From Amycolatopsis australiensis (GTDB lineage Bacteria; Actinomycetota; Actinomycetes; Mycobacteriales; Pseudonocardiaceae): 64,000 bases of DNA. This document shows, piece after piece, positions 59,427 through 64,000 of the stretch. The stretch covers positions 6,200,001-6,264,000 of the forward strand of contig NZ_FPJG01000006.1 in the NCBI RefSeq assembly GCF_900119165.1. Direction: 5' to 3'. The notes beneath the pieces were generated by a model. The model saw only the letters and a list, made by a program, of their open reading frames with translations, was not told the DNA's origin and made no database searches. Numbering within the stretch: position 1 is the stretch's first letter; each line of letters begins with the position of its first letter. A program made the position numbers and the translations under genes.

Positions 59427-60454
59427 CAAGCCGAAGCTCGAATGACGAGCTCGGTGTCCAGCACCGCGCAGCCCGGCGCGGCCGAGCCGCCCAGCATCGC
59501 CAGCAGCTCGGCCGTCATCCGGGTGCCCATCTCTTCGATCGGCTGGCGCACGGTGGTCAGCGGCGGGTCCGTGCGGCGGCCGACCGGCAGGTCGTCGAAC
59601 CCGATGACGGCGACGTCACCGGGCACCCGCCGTCCCACGCGGCGCAGGGCCCGCAGCGCGCCGACCGCCATCATGTCCGACGCGGCGAAAATGGCGTCGA
59701 CGTGCGGCTTGCGGTCCAGCAGGCGCGCGGTGGCGTGCTCGCCCGACGCCTGGCCGAAGTCGCCGAACACCACCAGCCCGCGGTGGTCCCGGCCGGCGCC
59801 CGCCGCCGCCTGCCGGTAGCCGAGGAGCCGGTCCACGCCCGCGGTCATGTCCTGCGGCCCGGCGATCGTCGCCACCGTCCGCCGTCCCGCGTCGATCAGC
59901 CGCTGCGTCGCCCGCTGGGCCCCGCCCCGGTTGTCCACGTCGACGTAGGAGAAGCGGCCGGGCTCCCGCGGGCAGACCGGCCGTCCGGCGAAGACCACGG
60001 GGATGCCGAGCCAGCCCAGGTCGAGCGGGCGGCGGCCGTGCATGCCGACGACCAGTGCGCCGTCGACGTGCCCGCCGTCGAGGTAGCGCACCACCGGCGC
60101 CTGGTAGTCCTCCGTCGCGGGCACGGTGAGCAGCACGAGCTGCAGGCCCGCGGCGGTCAGCTCCTTGCCCGCCCCGGCGGAGATGCGGGCGAAGTAGGGG
60201 TCGGCGAACAGCCGCAGCACCTCCTCGCACACCACCAGCGCGACCGAGCCGGTGCGCCCGCCGGTCGAGGCGCGCGCGGCCCGCTGCCGGGCGTAGCCCA
60301 GCGACGACATCGCCGACTCGACCTGCCTGCGCGTTTTCGGCCGGACCCGCGGGAAGCCGTTGAGCACGCGGGACGCGGTGGCGGTGGACACCCCGGCCGC
60401 CCGCGCGACGTCGGCCAGGGTCGGACGGAGTTCGGGTGACTCGACGGACGACAC
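59426..60454 (-). CDS. LacI-family repressor of the polysaccharide island
   Basis: A 342-residue LacI/GalR regulator. HTH at 11-32 (TLADVARAAGVSTATASRVLNG) with hinge, then a periplasmic-binding-protein-like sugar domain (VALVVCEEVLRLFADPYFA; AIFAASDMMAVGALRALRRVG). GTG 60454 has GGGAGAG upstream. The two identical-core palindromes are the expected operators of such a protein. The effector sugar is unknown; arabinose, galactose or an oligosaccharide is plausible. Confidence 0.93.
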   Translation of the reverse strand: MSSVESPELRPTLADVARAAGVSTATASRVLNGFPRVRPKTRRQVESAMSSLGYARQRAARASTGGRTGSVALVVCEEVLRLFADPYFARISAGAGKELTAAGLQLVLLTVPATEDYQAPVVRYLDGGHVDGALVVGMHGRRPLDLGWLGIPVVFAGRPVCPREPGRFSYVDVDNRGGAQRATQRLIDAGRRTVATIAGPQDMTAGVDRLLGYRQAAAGAGRDHRGLVVFGDFGQASGEHATARLLDRKPHVDAIFAASDMMAVGALRALRRVGRRVPGDVAVIGFDDLPVGRRTDPPLTTVRQPIEEMGTRMTAELLAMLGGSAAPGCAVLDTELVIRASA

Positions 60455-60521
60455 GTTCGCTCTCCCAAGACGTCGTTGTCCGGATGGGCTCGCTCGAGGA
60501 TATCCCCTCCAATCGGCTGAC

Positions 60522-61922
60522 TCAGGCGCGTTGGAGCCGGAATCGCTGGTTCGCACCACCGGTGGCCGTCCACTGGGAGACCCGCGTGCCGTCGGCGGCC
60601 GAGGCGCCCCAGACGTCCATCGTCAGGCCGCTCAGCCGGTTGACCAGGCTGACCACGCCGCCGCCCAGGTCGGTGACCCGCCACTGCTGGGCCGCGGACC
60701 CGGAGTCGGGCTGCTGGCTGATGTCGGCGCCGGTGCCGGAACCGGCCACCTGGAGCACCAGGCCGCTGTGGCGGGCCCGGACGCGGTAGTAGCCGTCACC
60801 GGAGTCGAGGAAGTCGAACTGCTGGTTCTGGCCGCCGGTGGCCGTCCACTGCTGCAGCAGGGCGCCGGCCGCGGTCGAGACGCCGGCGATGTCCAGGAGC
60901 TTGCCGCTGTGCTCGGCCGTCAAGGTGTAGCTGACGCCGACCTGGACCGGCGAGCCGGACGGCGGCGGGGTGGTGGAGTCGAACTGGGTGATGAACTTCC
61001 ACACCTCGCCCGAGGTCCAGGTCTGCCAGCCGTCACAGGTGCAGCCGTCGCGCGGGCCGGGGTCGTGCCCCGCGCCGTCGAAGGCGGCCCAGACCACCGG
61101 GTAGCCGGCCCGGCAGCCGGAGTAGGCGGTGACGATGTGCGTCAGGCTGCCGTAGGCCGGTTCCGGCGGGTTCTGCGGTGTGCAGCCGTTGTTCCGGACG
61201 AACGTGTCCCGCAGCGCGCGTCCCGACGCGATCGGCAGGACGTCGTCCCGGATGCCGTGCAGGCCGATGTAGGCGACGGGCTGGGTGCCGCCGCTGCAGC
61301 CGCTCAGGTTCGCCCCCGAGTAGACGGCGACCGCGCGGAAGACCGACGGCCGGGCGCAGGCGAGCGCGTAGCTCATCGCGCCGCCGTAGCTGAACCCGCC
61401 GGCGAAGACCTGCGAAGTGTCGACGCACAGCGCCGCCTCGAGCTGCCGCAGCATGTCGTCGACGAACGTGACGTCCTGGCCGCCGGGGTTGGCCCAGCCG
61501 TTGCCGTTGCCCTGGGGCGCCACGAAGATCGTGCCGTTGTTCGCGTTGTCGGCCAGCCGCCGGAGCCCGTAGTAGGACCAGTTGTAGCCGTCGGTGCCGC
61601 CCGAGTCGACGTCGTTGGCCGTGCCGCCGCGCCAGTGCAGCCCGACGAAGAGCCGGTAGGGGTGGTTGTTGTCGTAGTTGTTCGGCACCCGCAGGATGTA
61701 GCTGCGGTTCTGGCCGCCGCTGGAGATCGTGTGGCTGCCGCTCGCCAGCCCGGGGGCCTTTCCGCAGCCCGCGGTGCCCGCGGCGGCCGCCGCCGGCGTC
61801 GCACCCGCACCGGCGGCTTCGGCCGTGCCGTTCCCCGCCATCGCGAGCAGCGCTCCGACGGCGACGGAGGCGAACAGGGCTCGGTATCTCACCATGACGC
61901 GGCTCCCTCTGGTCTTCGACAT
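60522..61922 (-). CDS. Secreted CE1-type esterase with ricin module
   Basis: A 466-residue exported alpha/beta hydrolase of the LpqC/feruloyl or acetylxylan esterase group. Nucleophile S178 (GGFSYGGAM), Asp in GIRDDVLPI and His in GAGHDPGPRD. A ricin-type module with QW repeats covers about 335-466. ATG 61922 lies 8 nt after the upstream esterase stop, with GAAGG overlapping that stop; ATG 61895, preceded by GGGAG, is the alternative. Co-transcribed with the esterase at 63265. Confidence 0.9.
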   Translation of the reverse strand: MSKTRGSRVMVRYRALFASVAVGALLAMAGNGTAEAAGAGATPAAAAAGTAGCGKAPGLASGSHTISSGGQNRSYILRVPNNYDNNHPYRLFVGLHWRGGTANDVDSGGTDGYNWSYYGLRRLADNANNGTIFVAPQGNGNGWANPGGQDVTFVDDMLRQLEAALCVDTSQVFAGGFSYGGAMSYALACARPSVFRAVAVYSGANLSGCSGGTQPVAYIGLHGIRDDVLPIASGRALRDTFVRNNGCTPQNPPEPAYGSLTHIVTAYSGCRAGYPVVWAAFDGAGHDPGPRDGCTCDGWQTWTSGEVWKFITQFDSTTPPPSGSPVQVGVSYTLTAEHSGKLLDIAGVSTAAGALLQQWTATGGQNQQFDFLDSGDGYYRVRARHSGLVLQVAGSGTGADISQQPDSGSAAQQWRVTDLGGGVVSLVNRLSGLTMDVWGASAADGTRVSQWTATGGANQRFRLQRA

Positions 61923-61930
61923 CGTGGCCT

Positions 61931-63265
61931 TCAGTTCCTGGTCCATTGCTGGGTGGTGGCGTGGGTGCAGGTGCCGAGCCGCACGGCGGTGCCGTTCGCG
62001 GTCGCGCCGCCGGCGAGGTCGAGGCACAGGCCCGACTGCGTCCCGGTGACCGTGCCGTCCGCGTCGATCCGCCACTTCTGGTTGGCCCCGCCGTGGCACG
62101 GCCAGATGATCGCGGCCGTGCCCGGGGTGGTCGCGCCGCCCTCGGCGTCGAGGCAGCGGAGCGTGTCGCCGGAGTAGACGGTCAGCTCGCCGGCCGCGGT
62201 CGTGGTCCACGTCTGGTTCGTGCCGCCGTGGCAGTCCCAGATCTGGGTGCGCGTGCCGGCGGTGGCCGACACGCCCGGCACGTCCAGGCACCGCCCGGCC
62301 GCCACCGAGCGCAGCGGGGCGCCCGTGGTGGCCGCGCCGCCGGTGTCCAGGCCGAGGAAGGAAACGGCGTAGGCGAGCATCCCCGCCTGCGGCAGGGTGT
62401 GCCCGGCGCCCGCGACGGTGATGCCCTCGACGGTCGCGCGGGTCCCGGTGCCGCCGTACCGGTTCCGGGTCCAGCTCTGCTGCGGGTGGTCGGTGAAGGA
62501 CGGCGTCTGGCCCAGCCCGTGCAGCGCGGTCCACTGCTTGATCTCTTCGCCGTAGTTCGGGTACGCCAGGGTGGTGTCCTGGTTCCCGTGCCACAGCTGC
62601 ATCCTCGGGTAACCGCCGGTGTAGCCCGGGTACATCGCGTGGGCCTGATCGGCCCACTGCTGCGCGGACTTGATCACGTTCCCGCCGGCGCACTGGCTGT
62701 TCCAGAGCGACCCGTCGGTGGTCGCGAAGCAGCCGGCGGGCACGCCGGAGAACGCCGCACCGGCGGAGAAGACGTCCGGGTACTCGGCGGCCAGTACGTT
62801 CGTCATCATGGCGCCCGAGGAGAAGCCGCTGACGACGATCCGGGCCGGGTCCACGTCGTAGTGCTGGCGGGTCCAGGCCACCATCGCCATGATGCCGGTC
62901 GAGTCGCTGCCGCCGTTGCGGGTGAGGCCGGCTTTCGTGGACACGTCGAAGCAGTGCCCGTCACGGGTGGCCTCGGGCACGACGACGAGGTAGCCGTACC
63001 GGTCGGCGGCCGTCAGGTAGTCGTGGCCGTTGCCGTTGGCGATGGCGCTGGCCGAGCCACCGCAGTAGTGCACGAGCACGAGCAGCGCCGGCTTCGGCGC
63101 CGGCCGGTCCGGCACGTACAGGTACATGCCGAGATTGGTCGGATTGCTGCCGAAGCCGTCGATGCGGGTCAACGCGGCCGCTTCGGCGGGCCGGGCGGTC
63201 ACGATCTGCGCGGTGACGGCGAGCAGGGCCAACGCGAACAGGACACGGATCAGGCGGTTCACCAC
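61931..63265 (-). CDS. Secreted PHB-depolymerase-family esterase with CBM13
   Basis: A 444-residue exported esterase of the PHB depolymerase/acetylxylan esterase family. Signal peptide ends near AEA (29). Nucleophile S149 (GFSSGAM), Asp in HGNQDTTL and His in GAGHTLP. CBM13 covers about 318-444. The CBM13 and the neighbours favour hemicellulose deacetylation or feruloyl removal over polyester degradation. GTG 63265 follows GGGAG. First gene of the leftward esterase/lacI/GH54 run. The 200 bp upstream hold no gene. Confidence 0.9.
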   Translation of the reverse strand: MVNRLIRVLFALALLAVTAQIVTARPAEAAALTRIDGFGSNPTNLGMYLYVPDRPAPKPALLVLVHYCGGSASAIANGNGHDYLTAADRYGYLVVVPEATRDGHCFDVSTKAGLTRNGGSDSTGIMAMVAWTRQHYDVDPARIVVSGFSSGAMMTNVLAAEYPDVFSAGAAFSGVPAGCFATTDGSLWNSQCAGGNVIKSAQQWADQAHAMYPGYTGGYPRMQLWHGNQDTTLAYPNYGEEIKQWTALHGLGQTPSFTDHPQQSWTRNRYGGTGTRATVEGITVAGAGHTLPQAGMLAYAVSFLGLDTGGAATTGAPLRSVAAGRCLDVPGVSATAGTRTQIWDCHGGTNQTWTTTAAGELTVYSGDTLRCLDAEGGATTPGTAAIIWPCHGGANQKWRIDADGTVTGTQSGLCLDLAGGATANGTAVRLGTCTHATTQQWTRN

Positions 63266-63465
63266 GGGCTCCCTGGTTGGTCCACAATGGTCGGAGCGCG
63301 CGGGGGTGCGCGCCGTGCGCTCGTCCGGTCACCGAACGGCAAGAGCCAAGATAGGAGCGGGCGGCGGCAAGGTCAATGCGGTGTGAAAGTTACTCGCGGC
63401 AAGGGGATCCGGCGCCGGACGCGCGTCTGTCCACAAAGGAATCGGCGCAGCACGGCATGCTGCGC

Positions 63466-64000
63466 TCACTGGCCGAAGATGCGCTGCTGGATCTCGCGGC
63501 GGTAGTCCTCCAGCGTGTTGTCGATGTGGACGGCGGCCGCGCGGGCCGCCGCGTCCGGGTCGCCGTCGCGGATCGCGCGGTGGATGGCGTCGTGCTCGTC
63601 GAGCGCGTCGGCGGCGTGCCCGCCGACCGTGCCCGACATCCCGACGATGTTCGTCCGGCGTTGCAGCCGGCGGGCTTCGCGCACGGCCACGACGAGGAAC
63701 TGGTTGTGCGAGGCGGCCGCGACGCAGAGGTGGAACTCGTCGTCCCCGCGGTCGAACAACGCGCTCCGGCCGGTCAGGTGACCGCGACGGCAGGTCTCGG
63801 CGGCGGCCTCGATCGCGCGCAGCTCCCCGGGCGTGGCGTTGACGGCCGCGAGCCGGCCGGCGGCGGTCTCCTGGATCCGGCGGGACTCGAAGAGCATGTG
63901 GACGTGGCCGAGATCGGCGGGCAGGAAGAACCCGCCCCACCCGGAAGCGCCGAGCATGCCTTCGTCGTCGGACACATACAGCCCACGTCCCTTGTGCGCG
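63466..64000 (-). CDS. GntR-family regulator (FCD), N-terminus cut by window edge
   Basis: The frame is open to the window end. The first visible residues, AHKGRGLYVSDDEG, are the HTH wing of a GntR protein; the recognition helices lie beyond base 64000. The FCD effector domain follows (HMLFESRRIQETAAGRLAAV; DRGDDEFHLCVAAASHNQFL; DEHDAIHRAIRDGDPDAAARAAAVH) with the Asp/His residues that bind metal in this family. Likely controls genes to the right of the window, or the adjacent esterases. Confidence 0.88.
   Translation of the reverse strand, partial: AHKGRGLYVSDDEGMLGASGWGGFFLPADLGHVHMLFESRRIQETAAGRLAAVNATPGELRAIEAAAETCRRGHLTGRSALFDRGDDEFHLCVAAASHNQFLVVAVREARRLQRRTNIVGMSGTVGGHAADALDEHDAIHRAIRDGDPDAAARAAAVHIDNTLEDYRREIQQRIFGQ

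Noticed and set aside
1..64000. tRNA, rRNA, CRISPR array, prophage or complete insertion sequence.
   Set aside because: No cloverleaf, spacer-repeat array, integrase or terminal-repeat structure was seen; only an OrfA-like fragment at 40433.

Overview
The window is a very GC-rich actinomycete chromosome segment with many GTG and TTG starts, short purine-rich ribosome sites and 4-base overlaps between consecutive genes. The mix of GAF-ANTAR, MmyB-type and LuxR-LAL regulators, a bc1 cytochrome b paralogue and CBM13-tagged secreted hydrolases suggests Pseudonocardiaceae, probably Amycolatopsis or a close relative. That is inference: there is no rRNA or other marker here. No tRNA, rRNA, CRISPR array, complete insertion sequence or prophage is visible.

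1-12463: a leftward, tightly packed operon reads 3-hydroxyacyl-CoA dehydrogenase, alpha-oxoamine synthase, acyl-CoA carboxylase carboxyltransferase, biotin carboxylase/carrier, ATP-grasp ligase, KAS III-like ketosynthase and MFS exporter (cut by the window edge). It diverges from a LuxR-LAL regulator across 676 bp of non-coding DNA with inverted repeats. No acyl carrier protein is present, so the set reads as a small CoA-based pathway to an amino-acylated aminoketone that is then exported. This is the best candidate for an undescribed system.

12485-22370: redox and copper region. A free-standing bc1-type cytochrome b and a DUF2231 membrane protein precede a CopC protein and a divergent operon of a proline-rich anchored protein, CopD, a cupredoxin with a duplicated C-terminal module, YceI and a second membrane-anchored cupredoxin. 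An HD-hydrolase pseudogene and an SDR enzyme follow.

22417-32290: regulatory and detoxification genes. A TetR/MFS pair shares a 30-bp palindromic operator. After it come a universal stress protein, a STAS protein, a 51-bp tandem repeat, a Ser/Thr kinase, two tail-to-tail MmyB-type regulators sharing an operator type, an alcohol dehydrogenase/cupin operon with a decayed carboxymuconolactone decarboxylase between them, and a DszC/SfnB-type flavin monooxygenase.

32447-46887: a giant P-type ATPase (CtpI-like), a Gre-domain protein, D-amino-acid dehydrogenase with a PucR regulator and shared palindromes, a class-C serine hydrolase, a TetR/MFS pair (the MFS has a 3' frameshift), a GAF-ANTAR regulator, a sigma factor coupled to a 48-residue ORF, and a TetR regulator.

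47002-63265: a plant-polysaccharide island of nine secreted enzymes (GH10, two GH54, GH59, GH29, GH43, GH27 and two esterases). Eight carry CBM13-type modules and one a CBM6-like module. A LacI repressor is encoded within it, and two matching palindromes (core GTTAGCGCTAAC) lie before the GH29 operon and the second GH54 gene. A GntR regulator runs off the right edge.
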